The notes under the pieces are model-generated. The model did not search any database. It was not told where the DNA came from and saw nothing but the letters and a program-made list of their open reading frames with translations. The position numbers and the translations under genes were made by a program. Shown piece by piece: positions 27,051-36,418 of a stretch of 59,059 nucleotides of DNA (the first letter of the stretch is position 1; every line of letters starts with the position of its first letter). Source of the DNA: Yersinia similis (GTDB lineage Bacteria > Pseudomonadota > Gammaproteobacteria > Enterobacterales > Enterobacteriaceae). The stretch covers positions 1 through 59,059 of the forward strand of contig NZ_CGBP01000028.1 of NCBI RefSeq assembly GCF_001053095.1. Reading direction: 5' to 3'.

Positions 27051-28265
27051 ATGAGCTGGCCCGCGTTTAAATCTCAATATTTAGTGCGCTTTTGGGCACC
27101 CTTACCTGCGGTTATTGCTGCCGGTATTCTATCGACCTATTATTTTGGTTTGACTGGCACGTTCTGGGCGGTCACTGGTGAGTTTACTCGCTGGGGGGGG
27201 CATATTATGCAACTGTTTGGTGCGCAGCCACAGGAGTGGGGCTATTTTAAAGTGATCGGTCTGGCAGGAACGCCACTGGATCGTATTGATGGCATGATGA
27301 TTATCGGTATGTTCGCTGGTTGTATCGCTGCTGCACTCTGGGCTAACAATATTAAGTTACGTAAGCCGCAACACAATATCCGCATTGCGCAGGCGCTGGT
27401 GGGGGGTATTATTGCTGGCTTTGGCGCTCGTTTAGCCATGGGGTGCAATTTAGCTGCCTTCTTTACCGGTATCCCGCAATTTTCGCTGCACGCTTGGTTT
27501 TTTGCGCTAGCGACGGCGGCTGGTTCCTACTTCGGTGCCAAATTTACGCTGCTCCCCCTGTTTCGCATTCCGATTAAACTACAAAAAGTGACTGCCGCCT
27601 CACCACTTACGCAGCATCCGGCCAGAGCGGCACGCCGTTTCCGTTTGGGAATGGTAGTCTTGATTCTGGCACTTGGCTGGTCCCTGATTGAGTTGTTCCG
27701 TCAGCCTAAACTGGGTATTGCCATGTTGTGCGGGATTGGCTTTGGGCTACTGATTGAACGTGCTCAAATTTGCTTTACGTCAGCTTTCCGTGACTTGTGG
27801 ATAACCGGGCGCACCCATATGGCGAAGGCCATTATTCTAGGGATGGCGGTCAGTACTATCGGTATTTTCAGCTACGTCCAACTGGGCGTTGAACCTAAAA
27901 TTCTGTGGGCTGGGCCAAATGCGGTAATTGGTGGCTTACTGTTTGGTTTTGGTATCGTGCTGGCTGGTGGCTGTGAAACCGGTTGGATGTACCGCGCGCT
28001 GGAAGGGCAAATTCACTATTGGTGGGTGGGATTGGGCAATATTATCGGTGCCACTCTCTTGGCTTACTACTGGGACGATTTCGCCCCTGCGTTAGCGACC
28101 AATTATGACAAAGTTAACCTATTGGAGACATTCGGACCAATGGGCGGGTTGCTGGTGACTTACCTGATGCTGGCATTAGCATTTTCCGCCATGCTGTGGT
28201 GGGAGAAGCGTTTCTTCCACAAACAAAAAACGACAACTTCGGCTCTGATTAAGGGATCCTTATGA
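27051..28265 (+). CDS. yedE: YedE-type membrane transporter (YeeE/YedE family)
   Basis: A 404-residue inner-membrane protein with about ten hydrophobic segments and the two family motifs containing a conserved Cys: GFGARLAMGCNLAAFFTG (near residue 130) and FGFGIVLAGGCETGWMYRA (near 308). Relatives import thiosulfate or take part in selenium metabolism; YedE with YedF is linked to selenium in genome comparisons, and the substrate here is not proven. ATG 27051 has GGAGG upstream; a GTG at 27033 is not needed. It overlaps yedF by four bases. Confidence 0.88.
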   Translation: MSWPAFKSQYLVRFWAPLPAVIAAGILSTYYFGLTGTFWAVTGEFTRWGGHIMQLFGAQPQEWGYFKVIGLAGTPLDRIDGMMIIGMFAGCIAAALWANNIKLRKPQHNIRIAQALVGGIIAGFGARLAMGCNLAAFFTGIPQFSLHAWFFALATAAGSYFGAKFTLLPLFRIPIKLQKVTAASPLTQHPARAARRFRLGMVVLILALGWSLIELFRQPKLGIAMLCGIGFGLLIERAQICFTSAFRDLWITGRTHMAKAIILGMAVSTIGIFSYVQLGVEPKILWAGPNAVIGGLLFGFGIVLAGGCETGWMYRALEGQIHYWWVGLGNIIGATLLAYYWDDFAPALATNYDKVNLLETFGPMGGLLVTYLMLALAFSAMLWWEKRFFHKQKTTTSALIKGSL

Positions 28266-28531
28266 GCCATTCTCCGTCAGAGGAAAGACCACAGCCGCAA
28301 GCGCCTATTGTGCCTGATTATCGCCTCGATATGGTGGGTGAGCCGTGCCCATACCCTGCAGTAGCAACGCTGGAGGCAATGCCACAACTGAAGCCGGGAG
28401 AAATTCTGGAGGTGATCAGCGACTGCCCACAGTCGATCAATAATATTCCTCTGGATGCCCGTAATTACGGCTATACCGTGCTAGATATTCAGCAGGATGG
28501 GCCAACTATTCGCTATTTGATTCAGCGCTGA
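28262..28531 (+). CDS. yedF: YedF, TusA/SirA-family sulfur-carrier-like protein
   Basis: An 89-residue protein with the TusA fold pattern: DMVGEPCPYPAVATLEAMPQL holds the Cys-Pro active motif (CPYP) and the helix, followed by the beta strands ILEVISDCPQS. An extra N-terminal stretch of about 20 residues rich in Pro and Gln precedes it. It is coupled to yedE by an ATGA overlap. Its likely role is handling of reactive sulfur or selenium moved by YedE. Confidence 0.9.
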   Translation: MSHSPSEERPQPQAPIVPDYRLDMVGEPCPYPAVATLEAMPQLKPGEILEVISDCPQSINNIPLDARNYGYTVLDIQQDGPTIRYLIQR

Positions 28532-28670
28532 TATTATCCGGGGCCGCGCTTTGCCTGGCGCAGACACTCGGTTCTTCCAGCCGTCTACATGGTATTTTTT
28601 ATTTTCAATGATACGCTCTCACCCTCTGTACTTTTATATAACCAGGTAATCATCTTGCTCAAGATCTTCG

Positions 28671-28832
28671 ATGGTTGCTGGAGTGATTCCTTTTGATTGT
28701 TCGGAATACCGCACTGTGACGAAATGGAATCCTGGTGGATTAACCATCCATTTACAAATTGGTCTTGAGGATATGGATGAACTCAAAGAGGATTTGGTAC
28801 AAGGTTTTGTTCGTTTAGCATCAAATAGTTAA
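28671..28832 (+). pseudogene. C-terminal remnant of a cystathionine beta-lyase-like gene
   Basis: A 53-residue frame ends in GGLTIHLQIGLEDMDELKEDLVQGFVRLAS, which has the pattern of the C-terminus of MetC-type PLP enzymes (in E. coli MetC: [25 protein letters not shown]). Nothing of the PLP-binding core is present upstream; the yedF gene ends 140 bases earlier. It is therefore a leftover of a deleted gene. The rest of 28532-28972 holds no gene. An imperfect hairpin at 28932-28962 lies just past the hmuV stop and may end that leftward operon. Confidence 0.65.
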
Positions 28833-28972
28833 CTATTTTTTGGCGGATAGTTTTTATCGTGAATTGCTCTTATCGACGTTTCCGCTCCTTGCCTAAGTTT
28901 TGTTGGTGATCTATTTAGTTGGTGCTTTAGAACCGCCATAGGCTGTTTTTTAGCATAGCGGTACCGGTAAAG

Positions 28973-29773
28973 TTATTGCCGCAGATAAATCTGTGGCAGG
29001 GCGCTTTCTGGGTGACGCGAAACACCTAAATCTGCCTGATACCATTGGGTCAGTGTTTCGGCATTAAGCACCTCTTCCGGCGTACCACAAGCCACGAGTT
29101 TGCCCTGCGCCAGCAGCATAATACGATCTGCGTATAGCGCCGCCAGATTTAAATCATGTAACACACAGCAGACAGCGAGCGGCTCCTGACGGGTCAGTTG
29201 ACGCAGCAGACGTAGCGTGTGCTGTTGGTGATATAAATCCAAGGCGGATGTGGGTTCATCGAGGAATAGCCAGCGTGGTGTTGGCTGTGGTTGCCAAAGT
29301 TGCGCCAAAACGCGCGCCAGTTGTACCCGCTGTTGTTCGCCACCGGATAAAACGCGATAGTCGCGCTGTGCCAGTGCCAGACAGTCCGTTTGCGCCATGA
29401 CCTGCTGCAATGCTTGTCGATCCTGTGAGCTACCGTAAGGTGCGCGGCCCATTTGAATCACTTCACTGACACTAAAAGGAAAAGCCAGTTCGCTGTGTTG
29501 GCGCATCACTGCACGGGTACGAGCCAGTGCTTTCGGTTGCCAGCTATTGAGGTTTTGCCCCAGCAGGTGACACTCGCCGTGGGAAGGGGAAAGATAGCCG
29601 GTCAGTAAACGTAACAGGGTTGATTTCCCTGCGCCATTTGGGCCGATAATAGCCACCATTTCACCACTGGCGATGTGCAGCGAAACATCATTAATCAGCG
29701 CTTGCTGTTGTACATGATAATGAAGGTGGCTGGCCTCTAATAATGCGACGGGTGTTACTGCCATATCAACCAC
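28973..29773 (-). CDS. hmuV: Haemin ABC transporter ATP-binding protein HmuV
   Basis: A 266-residue ABC ATPase that powers haem import through HmuU. Walker A is GPNGAGKS (residues 44-51), the signature [17 protein letters not shown] follows near 142, Walker B is [12 protein letters not shown], and the switch His is in CCVLHDLN. The length equals that known for Yersinia HmuV. Its start overlaps the end of hmuU by eight bases; it is the last gene of the operon. Confidence 0.95.
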   Translation of the reverse strand: MVDMAVTPVALLEASHLHYHVQQQALINDVSLHIASGEMVAIIGPNGAGKSTLLRLLTGYLSPSHGECHLLGQNLNSWQPKALARTRAVMRQHSELAFPFSVSEVIQMGRAPYGSSQDRQALQQVMAQTDCLALAQRDYRVLSGGEQQRVQLARVLAQLWQPQPTPRWLFLDEPTSALDLYHQQHTLRLLRQLTRQEPLAVCCVLHDLNLAALYADRIMLLAQGKLVACGTPEEVLNAETLTQWYQADLGVSRHPESALPQIYLRQ

Positions 29774-30770
29774 TGCGTTGCTCCCGCTGACGTAAAATCA
29801 GCCACAGAAAATAAGGCCCACCCAACAGGCTGGTTAACAGACCAACAGGCATTTCCGCCGGAGCAACCAGTGTGCGAGCCAGTGTATCGGCCGTCAGTAG
29901 CAGGCAGGCACCACCCAACGCCGCGCCGGGTAGCAACCAACGATGATCCGCGCCGATACGCATACGGATCAGATGTGGCACCACTAACCCGATAAAGCCG
30001 ATCACGCCACTGACGGCCACTGCGGCACCAATCAGGATGGCACTGAGTAGCAGTAAGCGTAGTTTGGCTTGCCGAACATTGACGCCAAGATAGTGTGCTT
30101 CTTCATCTCCCAACTGTAACAAATTCAGTTGGCGGGCCTGTAGCAGCCCCAAAATACAGGTAGGCAGGATCAGGGAGGATGCGACCAGCAGCGTTGACCA
30201 CTGCGCCTGCCCTAAACTCCCCATACTCCATAGCGAGAACTGACGTAATTGTTGGTCATCACTGATATAGGTCAGTACCCCAACCGCCGCACCGCATAAG
30301 GCATTGATCGCAATACCGGCCAGCAGTAGACGAGCCAGGTTGCCATGTCCCCAACGGCTGAGGGTAAAAATAATAGTAGAAATAGCCAGACTACCGATAA
30401 AGGCCCCAACCATATGGCTATACAGCGCGAGTAACGGTGGCAAGCTGAAAGGCATCACGATAATCAGCCCGACGCAAAGCGCCGCACCGCTACTGATGCC
30501 CAACAAACCGGGGTCAGCCAGCGGGTTACGGAATAACCCTTGCATAATGGTGCCAGAAACTGCCAATGCACACCCCACTACGACAGCCAACAACACCCGT
30601 GGCAGACGGATATTCAACCAAATATGCCACAAGGCATCATCTGTGGAGGTGTTCCATAGCGTGCGAAATGAGAGCGACAATGCCCCCATGTTAGCTGAAC
30701 CCAGCGCCAGAATAACTAGCAATATCAGTAAGAAGCTCAGCATGAGTCGTGGCTGAACACGACCATTCAT
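29766..30770 (-). CDS. hmuU: Haemin ABC transporter permease HmuU
   Basis: A 334-residue FecCD-family permease with about ten transmembrane helices. Typical elements are [19 protein letters not shown] near residue 54, [10 protein letters not shown], and the coupling-helix region [13 protein letters not shown] near 253. It forms the inner-membrane channel for haem. It overlaps hmuT by four bases and hmuV by eight. Confidence 0.95.
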   Translation of the reverse strand: MNGRVQPRLMLSFLLILLVILALGSANMGALSLSFRTLWNTSTDDALWHIWLNIRLPRVLLAVVVGCALAVSGTIMQGLFRNPLADPGLLGISSGAALCVGLIIVMPFSLPPLLALYSHMVGAFIGSLAISTIIFTLSRWGHGNLARLLLAGIAINALCGAAVGVLTYISDDQQLRQFSLWSMGSLGQAQWSTLLVASSLILPTCILGLLQARQLNLLQLGDEEAHYLGVNVRQAKLRLLLLSAILIGAAVAVSGVIGFIGLVVPHLIRMRIGADHRWLLPGAALGGACLLLTADTLARTLVAPAEMPVGLLTSLLGGPYFLWLILRQREQRSG

Positions 30771-31606
30771 TGCATTTGTTCCATTTTTTCACGTAGCTGT
30801 GCAAGCACTTGTGGTGTTTCCAGACCAAAGCCAAGTAATGCCATATCGTCCACGACCAACAGGCGTTTATGTTTGCCTGCCGGGGTCAGTGCGATACCGG
30901 GTAATTTCCAGATATTTTCACTGCTGCCCAGCGCTTTAACGCCATCAGTGGTGATCAATAATAAATCTGGCGCACTGGCGATAACCCCTTCCTGTGACAA
31001 CGGGCGATAACGGCTAAAGCCCTGCATCGCATTACTGCCACCCGCAGCACGGATCATGGCATCTGCCGCCGTATTTTGGCCCGCAGCCATAGGCGTTAAC
31101 CCGCCATGGCTCATGATAAACAACACTTTCACTGGCAGTGGAGTATTGTTCACGGCGGCTAGGCGCTGTTGGTAGTTTTCGATCAGTTTCTGCCCTTTCT
31201 CCGTCTGATGAAGTGCCGTGGCAACGGCATTAATCTTCATCGCGACGCTTTCCGGAGTCGTCTGGCCTGGTACCGTCACCACATTCACACCACTGCTGGC
31301 GATCTGCGTCAGCACCAGTGAGGGCTGAGCCAGTTCACTAACCAGCAACATGGTTGGCTTCATCGCCAAAATACCTTCCGCATTCAGCGTGCGCATATAA
31401 CCAACATCAGGCAGCTTTTGCGCTGCCTGAGGCTGTTGACTGGTGCTGTCACGGGCCACAATCTCATCACCTGCACCGAGTGCATAGGCAATTTCTGTTA
31501 CATCTCCACCAATAGTCACGATACGTTCTGCCGCCAATGTATTTAGTGGCAGCAGGGGGGCACAGAGCGACAGAATGAAGGGGAGCGACAGCAACCGGAG
31601 TCTCAT
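30767..31606 (-). CDS. hmuT: Periplasmic haemin-binding protein HmuT
   Basis: A 279-residue class III substrate-binding protein with an N-terminal signal peptide ([22 protein letters not shown]) and two lobes joined by a long helix. It carries haem from HmuR to HmuU. The pattern [23 protein letters not shown] and later [18 protein letters not shown] are typical of the HmuT/ShuT/PhuT group. Four-base overlaps on both sides show tight coupling. Confidence 0.94.
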   Translation of the reverse strand: MRLRLLSLPFILSLCAPLLPLNTLAAERIVTIGGDVTEIAYALGAGDEIVARDSTSQQPQAAQKLPDVGYMRTLNAEGILAMKPTMLLVSELAQPSLVLTQIASSGVNVVTVPGQTTPESVAMKINAVATALHQTEKGQKLIENYQQRLAAVNNTPLPVKVLFIMSHGGLTPMAAGQNTAADAMIRAAGGSNAMQGFSRYRPLSQEGVIASAPDLLLITTDGVKALGSSENIWKLPGIALTPAGKHKRLLVVDDMALLGFGLETPQVLAQLREKMEQMQ

Positions 31607-32640
31607 GCGGCGATATCCTTGTTGGTCAGGCGGGCAATCTGTTCACGCCATTGGTTTTGTTCTGGCTGCCCTTCGGTGCGTTGGCCGTAAAGTTGGGCAA
31701 GTTGAGTACCATCAGCAGCAAACAGTTCCAGGCTGGTGACAAAACCGTCTTTTGTTGGCTTGCGGGTGATCCAGCTTTCGGCAATGGCCGTTTCGATCAG
31801 ATGCAGTGTAAAACGCTGATTGAAAACATTAATCCATTCGTTGTGTGGTGTAACTTTCTCAATTAGACCGGTGAAAATTTGTACACATCCGCGATTGCCG
31901 ACAAAAATCATGATCTCGTTCTGATCTTGCTGAGCGATGTGTAAAAGTTGGGTCAGTGAGTTGTTATCGACCTGGTAAGCCAGATCATCACCGACAGCGC
32001 GGAACGCCTGCTGACGGGTTAGGTTATTACGTTTAAGCAGTTGGAAGAACTGGTGTACATCGGTCATGGCACGCCATTCGCTATCCACTGCCGCATCATC
32101 GGCTGTGGGTTCTACAGCTTCTGGGGTGCTCAAAGGTTCTAACTGCAATACCGGTTTTTCCGGGATGATAAATTGTGCCAGCAAGGCTTCCCAGGCAGAC
32201 ATATCTGTCTGTTCTGTGACATACACTTTGTGTAATGCATCGCCCTGATGGTCGAAAAATTGGATACTATGGCGTACGCCGTGGCGGGTTTCTTCGCTCA
32301 GTGTAAAGGCGCTTGCCCACTGATTAAGGAATAACCGGAGGTCCAATGCGCGTGGATTGAGGATTAACCCTGCATGACCATTTAAGTGTTGGTTCTCATA
32401 GCGGCCCACTTGCTCATGAACCGCATAGGTGTTGCGGGTAATGGCTTTGACTTCGCCTACGGATTCCAATGCGGCCAATAATGCGCGAGCATCACTTTGT
32501 AAACGTTTTGCATCATGCCCGACGCGGCTGTGGGTCAGCTCTGCTTCTGAAATCCCCATCAGGGTGGCTAAATCACGGGCATATTTGCCAGGATGCTCTG
32601 CTTTAGCCTGTACATATTGTTGGTATAATGATGCGCTCAT
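31603..32640 (-). CDS. hmuS: Cytoplasmic haem-degrading/trafficking protein HmuS
   Basis: A 345-residue HemS/ShuS/ChuS family protein built of two similar halves. It binds incoming haem in the cytoplasm and, in relatives, releases iron from it. The second half contains [18 protein letters not shown] and the first half [22 protein letters not shown]; the haem-binding His of the family is normally in the C-terminal half. Its start lies about 118 bases after the hmuR stop, across a hairpin, so its expression can differ from hmuR. Confidence 0.94.
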   Translation of the reverse strand: MSASLYQQYVQAKAEHPGKYARDLATLMGISEAELTHSRVGHDAKRLQSDARALLAALESVGEVKAITRNTYAVHEQVGRYENQHLNGHAGLILNPRALDLRLFLNQWASAFTLSEETRHGVRHSIQFFDHQGDALHKVYVTEQTDMSAWEALLAQFIIPEKPVLQLEPLSTPEAVEPTADDAAVDSEWRAMTDVHQFFQLLKRNNLTRQQAFRAVGDDLAYQVDNNSLTQLLHIAQQDQNEIMIFVGNRGCVQIFTGLIEKVTPHNEWINVFNQRFTLHLIETAIAESWITRKPTKDGFVTSLELFAADGTQLAQLYGQRTEGQPEQNQWREQIARLTNKDIAA

Positions 32641-32696
32641 AATGGCTTCCTAATTAATTGGTTTTTTTGTATGCAGGTAATCGTTGTCAAATGATA

Positions 32697-32727
32697 ATCC
32701 GGTAAGCCCTAAATTGGATTACCGGAT
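32697..32727. promoter_or_regulatory. Hairpin in the hmuR-hmuS gap
   Basis: ATCCGGTAA and TTACCGGAT form a nine-base perfect stem around a 13-base loop, 32 bases after the hmuR stop. No T run follows on the minus strand, so a full terminator is unlikely. It could stabilise hmuR mRNA or reduce transcription into hmuSTUV. AATGATAATC beside it resembles half a Fur box and may belong to a promoter for hmuS. Confidence 0.5.
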
Positions 32728-32758
32728 GAGTGATTTCAGACTAACTTTTTTTCATTAG

Positions 32759-34792
32759 CTACCATTGATAACTAACGAAAAATTTCGCGTTACGGCCATC
32801 TTGTGGGATGCCTTGTGGCGCGTAATACTCTTTTTCGAAGACATTACCCAATAACATAGTCGTGGTCATGCCTTTGAATGCTTCCTGGCCTTTATAGCTC
32901 ACATAGAAATCATTGACGCCATAACCGGCTTGCGGTGTGCCTGAACTGGAAACGCGGCTGGAGCGATCAGCGAAGGTCCCAATCCAACCGACGGAGAAAC
33001 CACTGTTGGCGACAGGTACATCAACGATACTGGTGACGGTATCCGGGTTGATGGTGTCGAGCCATTCATCGGTATTCTGATTTTTACCACGGGTGCGGTT
33101 ATAGGCCAGATCCCAGCTAAATAGGGCGGTTTTATAGCTCATGGTGGCATCCCAGCCCCAGATTTTTGCCCGGTCGATATTCACTGATGTGGTGGTCATA
33201 GCTTGCATGTTAACGCTGGTACTAATGTAGTCTTTAGCATTGGTATCGAAGTAACTGGCTTTAAATTGCAGGTCATCTTCAGCCATCAGTAAATCACTGA
33301 AACGTAGACCAAAACCATATTCCTGGGTCTCATTGGTTTCTGGTTTCAGATTTGGGTTGGGTACCCAATAGTTGGTGAGTGTCATCCCAGGCCGGATAGG
33401 GATCGCAAAGTGTTTGGAATCGTTATACATCTCACCCATGGTTGGGGCGCGGAAAGCCTGAGCGTAGGAGCCAAACAGCATTAGCCAATCAGTTGGCGTA
33501 ATGCTTATTGCGCCGCGTGATGACCATTTATCGGCATCTACATCGGCATAGCCATCGCTGCTACCACTGTAATTGTCATAACGGGTACCGGCTAATATGG
33601 AGACAGGTAGGTCGCGCAGGGTGATTTCATCTTGCAGCCAGCCCGAACTAAACCGAATTTTTGCCTGTGGGAAACTTTCCGTTGCCCCACCGGGGGTTTG
33701 TTCCTGTTTATAGGTTTCGGTGCCATAGGTCAGCAAGTGGGATGCTGGGCTGTTAGTGAACAGACGGGTGCGGTTTTCCAGTTTCGCACCTTCGGTCGTC
33801 TGCTCGCGGCCTTCTTCGGCTGAACCTTGTGGGCGGGCATTGATTTCCACTTCGGAGTAATAAACTTGTGCCGTGGCATTCAACCATTCTTGATCGAGAG
33901 GCTTAATTTTATAGCTGAGCTGGGCATCACGCTGGATCGTTGAACGATTGGTCATGACATTGGTACTGGATGGCGCGCTGGTTTGTGGATTCTTTGGCTC
34001 TATTGCACTGTTGTTGTAATAACGCAGATTGGCGCTTAAAGACTGAATCGGGTCAATTTGCCATGTGCCTTTTGCCAGCACATTACTGATAGTTTCATCA
34101 TTCGGAGCATTAAAACCGTTGCTTTGACGAATGTTGCCGATATCGCGGGTACCGAAAGAGAGGATACCATCCAGATCATCGGTGCGACCAAAGGCGCTAG
34201 CACCCAGACCGAAGCTGTGATCACCCGTTGCGGCAGAACTGTAAACCCGATAACCACTGTTTTGGCCCGGTTGCAGCATATCCGCCGCATCTACGGTTTC
34301 ATACGCAATAACCCCACCCAGAGCGCCACTGCCATACAACAGTGCTGCTGGCCCACGGACGATTTCGATACGTTTGACTAACGCCGGATCGAGGAAAGTG
34401 GAGTTCAAGTGACCGGTATCGGTCCCCTGACGAACACCATCAACCAGTGTCAACACGCCTTGTTTACCGTAACCTCGCATCACCACATCCTGACCGTTGG
34501 TACGCCCGCTGCCAGTGACGGTCAGCCCCGGTACTTGTCGCAACATATCTGCGGCCGTCGCGGCGGTTTGGCTGGTTGGGGTATTCCCTTCGATCACCGT
34601 TACCATCATTGGCGCTTCAAAGCTGCTACGCTCATTACCGGTTGCTGTTACGATCATGGTGTCGGTGCTGTGCTTTTTACTGCTGGTTTGTGTGGTTGTG
34701 GTATCAGCAGCTTGAGCAGCAAGGGGCAAGGTACAAACGATTGCCAAACTGAGTAGGGACCAGCGGAAACGGTCGGAAGTGGAACGAAGCAT
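32759..34792 (-). CDS. hmuR: TonB-dependent haemin receptor HmuR
   Basis: A 677-residue outer-membrane receptor. A signal peptide ends near AAQAA (about residue 28); the TonB box is in DTMIVTATG; a plug domain (about 45-165) and a 22-strand barrel follow. The haem-receptor motifs FRAP (near 445) and NPNL (near 478) flank His461, the residue used for haem binding in close relatives, and the C-terminus ends in aromatic residues (FVSYQW) for barrel assembly. It takes up haem or haemoproteins using TonB energy. It follows hmuP in the Fur-controlled operon. Confidence 0.96.
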   Translation of the reverse strand: MLRSTSDRFRWSLLSLAIVCTLPLAAQAADTTTTQTSSKKHSTDTMIVTATGNERSSFEAPMMVTVIEGNTPTSQTAATAADMLRQVPGLTVTGSGRTNGQDVVMRGYGKQGVLTLVDGVRQGTDTGHLNSTFLDPALVKRIEIVRGPAALLYGSGALGGVIAYETVDAADMLQPGQNSGYRVYSSAATGDHSFGLGASAFGRTDDLDGILSFGTRDIGNIRQSNGFNAPNDETISNVLAKGTWQIDPIQSLSANLRYYNNSAIEPKNPQTSAPSSTNVMTNRSTIQRDAQLSYKIKPLDQEWLNATAQVYYSEVEINARPQGSAEEGREQTTEGAKLENRTRLFTNSPASHLLTYGTETYKQEQTPGGATESFPQAKIRFSSGWLQDEITLRDLPVSILAGTRYDNYSGSSDGYADVDADKWSSRGAISITPTDWLMLFGSYAQAFRAPTMGEMYNDSKHFAIPIRPGMTLTNYWVPNPNLKPETNETQEYGFGLRFSDLLMAEDDLQFKASYFDTNAKDYISTSVNMQAMTTTSVNIDRAKIWGWDATMSYKTALFSWDLAYNRTRGKNQNTDEWLDTINPDTVTSIVDVPVANSGFSVGWIGTFADRSSRVSSSGTPQAGYGVNDFYVSYKGQEAFKGMTTTMLLGNVFEKEYYAPQGIPQDGRNAKFFVSYQW

Positions 34793-34911
34793 GTCGGCAA
34801 TTCTCCATATTTTTTTTCAAAAACATATCGATAGGTTGCTGGCTGCCTTGATTCGAGAATCTGGGTGGCTTGCAGTAAGCGTCATTCATACCCTTGGGTA
34901 TATAACGCGAG

Positions 34912-35103
34912 TTATTTTGTCAGTATGAGTTTTCCAGATTTGGTCTGACGCAGTTGATAGCATTCACCCTGATGGACGATAAAGGCTACGCCGTGCTCTC
35001 CCAGCAGCTGTTCGCTGGCAATAGACAAAGGCTTACGTGCCACCGAATATTCGGTGGCAGTTTCGTCATTTAACATTGGCACTTTATTCAACTGTTTATC
35101 CAT
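34912..35103 (-). CDS. hmuP: HemP/HmuP-family small haem-uptake regulator
   Basis: A 63-residue protein ending in GECYQLRQTKSGKLILTK, the conserved hemP pattern (YxLRxTxxGKLILTK). HemP proteins of other genera help activate the haem receptor gene; the Yersinia copy is the first frame of the hmu operon and has been regarded as partial or optional. It lies about 120 bases upstream of hmuR and directly behind the Fur-box-like promoter region. Confidence 0.88.
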   Translation of the reverse strand: MDKQLNKVPMLNDETATEYSVARKPLSIASEQLLGEHGVAFIVHQGECYQLRQTKSGKLILTK

Positions 35104-35117
35104 ATGGCCAACAACTT

Positions 35118-35175
35118 AATGATAACGACTATCAGTGTGATAAGCATTATCAGGTATGGTTTGATATTACATCAA
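35118..35175 (-). promoter_or_regulatory. hmuP-R promoter with overlapping Fur boxes
   Basis: On the minus strand, TTGATG (35170-35175) and GATAAT (35146-35151) stand 18 bases apart as possible -35 and -10 elements. From the -10 to the start codon the DNA carries repeated GATAATGCTTATCA and GATAGTCGTTATCATT segments (35118-35151), which match the Fur consensus GATAATGATAATCATTATC in overlapping units. This fits repression by iron-loaded Fur. Confidence 0.75.
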
Positions 35176-35188
35176 GACATATTTGTTG

Positions 35189-35839
35189 TTAATTAATTTT
35201 TACCTTGCGAGCTAATCCTGGCTCAATTAATGCATAAGCTTGGTAATATGTCGCTGGGTCCTCGATCATCTGGCTTATATGGTGTGCGACATCTGCACGC
35301 GTGACCATGCCATGGGCTTCAGTTTGCAGGCGTATCGCATTACCGGTGGCGGGTTGGTCCAATAGGCCACCCGGCCTAATCAAGGTATAAATCAGGTTAC
35401 TGGTTTGTAACCAACTCTCGGCCAGTGATTTCTCACGTACTGCTTGACCAAAAGCCGCTCGGGCCGTAGGGGAGAGGGTTGGCCAACTATCGCCACAACC
35501 GATTGATGTAACCAAAAGCATACGCTTCAGCCCCAGTTGCTCAGCCGTGTCAATGATCAGTCGATTGCCCTGATAGTTAGCATTATTATTACCCAACGTC
35601 GAAATGATGGCGGCGTCCTCACCGGCTAATTGGCAGGTTTCGAGTACACAGGCCGGATCACAAGCATCACCGCAGACCACCGTCAGACCTTTGTTGCGTA
35701 GTTCCTCTGCTTGCTGCTGATGACGGATCAACAAGGTGATAGGGCGAGGATTCGATGCAGAATCCGCATATTGATTTGCCAACGCTAACAGATGTGCGCC
35801 TACGCCACGACCTGCACCAAATATCAACCATGGTCTCAT
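35189..35839 (-). CDS. chuY: ChuY-like NAD(P)-binding reductase
   Basis: A 216-residue Rossmann protein with the N-terminal dinucleotide loop IFGAGRGVG and a short-chain/NmrA-type core (LLVTSIGCGDSW; YTLIRPGGLLD). In E. coli the ChuY protein of this type reduces anaerobilin, the product of ChuW. It is the third gene after chuW and chuX homologues, with 33 bases between, which supports the same role here. The hmuP promoter begins just past its stop. Confidence 0.8.
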   Translation of the reverse strand: MRPWLIFGAGRGVGAHLLALANQYADSASNPRPITLLIRHQQQAEELRNKGLTVVCGDACDPACVLETCQLAGEDAAIISTLGNNNANYQGNRLIIDTAEQLGLKRMLLVTSIGCGDSWPTLSPTARAAFGQAVREKSLAESWLQTSNLIYTLIRPGGLLDQPATGNAIRLQTEAHGMVTRADVAHHISQMIEDPATYYQAYALIEPGLARKVKIN

Positions 35840-35872
35840 GGTGTTTCCTCTTGTTGTGTTTGACGAGTCTTG

Positions 35873-36418
35873 CTATTTAGTCAGGATCAGGTCTTCAATC
35901 AGGAGTTGCTGAGCCAATTGATGGAATGCGGTAAGGCCATCAGCCCGTAATTGACGATGTTCATCTCGGCCAACATAGACTTTAAACATCACTTCACCCT
36001 GCTGATTGAAAAACTGTACTGACGCTGTTGCCATTCCCATAAAGGGGCGTTCCAGCAGGGCGATTGCCTGGCAATTTTGTGCTCTGATATGGCCACTGAG
36101 GCCTTGTTTACTGCGCAAATTGAAATAGCCATGGCGGTGAGCACCGCTCGGTAGTGGGCCTTTGTGTTCCAGAATCACATCGGCGGTATGGACTAAGGTC
36201 GTGACATCCCCCCACTCGGTCATGCTGTCCCATATACGATCAAACTGCTCTGCACCTACCAATACTCGTTCGGGTAAGGCGCGTACAACATCAAGTACGC
36301 TGGCCTGATAATCCTGTGCAATCTGTTCCAAGGTGCCATCCGGTTGGGTGGCAAGGAATTCGGCCAGTGGCGATCTATTCATAGAGGACGATGTATTTAT
36401 AGACGATGACGTATTCAT
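35873..36418 (-). CDS. chuX: ChuX/HutX-family cytoplasmic haem carrier
   Basis: A protein of 181 residues from ATG 36418, which overlaps the chuW stop as ATGA. The core from MNRSPLAEFL (start 36382) has 169 residues, close to ChuX (164). It belongs to the HutX/ChuX family that binds haem and hands it to degrading enzymes; the conserved part includes DVVRALPE and GHIRAQNCQAIALLERPFMGMATASVQFFN. The first twelve residues are an imperfect NTSSSINTSSSM repeat that the family lacks. Confidence 0.86.
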   Translation of the reverse strand: MNTSSSINTSSSMNRSPLAEFLATQPDGTLEQIAQDYQASVLDVVRALPERVLVGAEQFDRIWDSMTEWGDVTTLVHTADVILEHKGPLPSGAHRHGYFNLRSKQGLSGHIRAQNCQAIALLERPFMGMATASVQFFNQQGEVMFKVYVGRDEHRQLRADGLTAFHQLAQQLLIEDLILTK

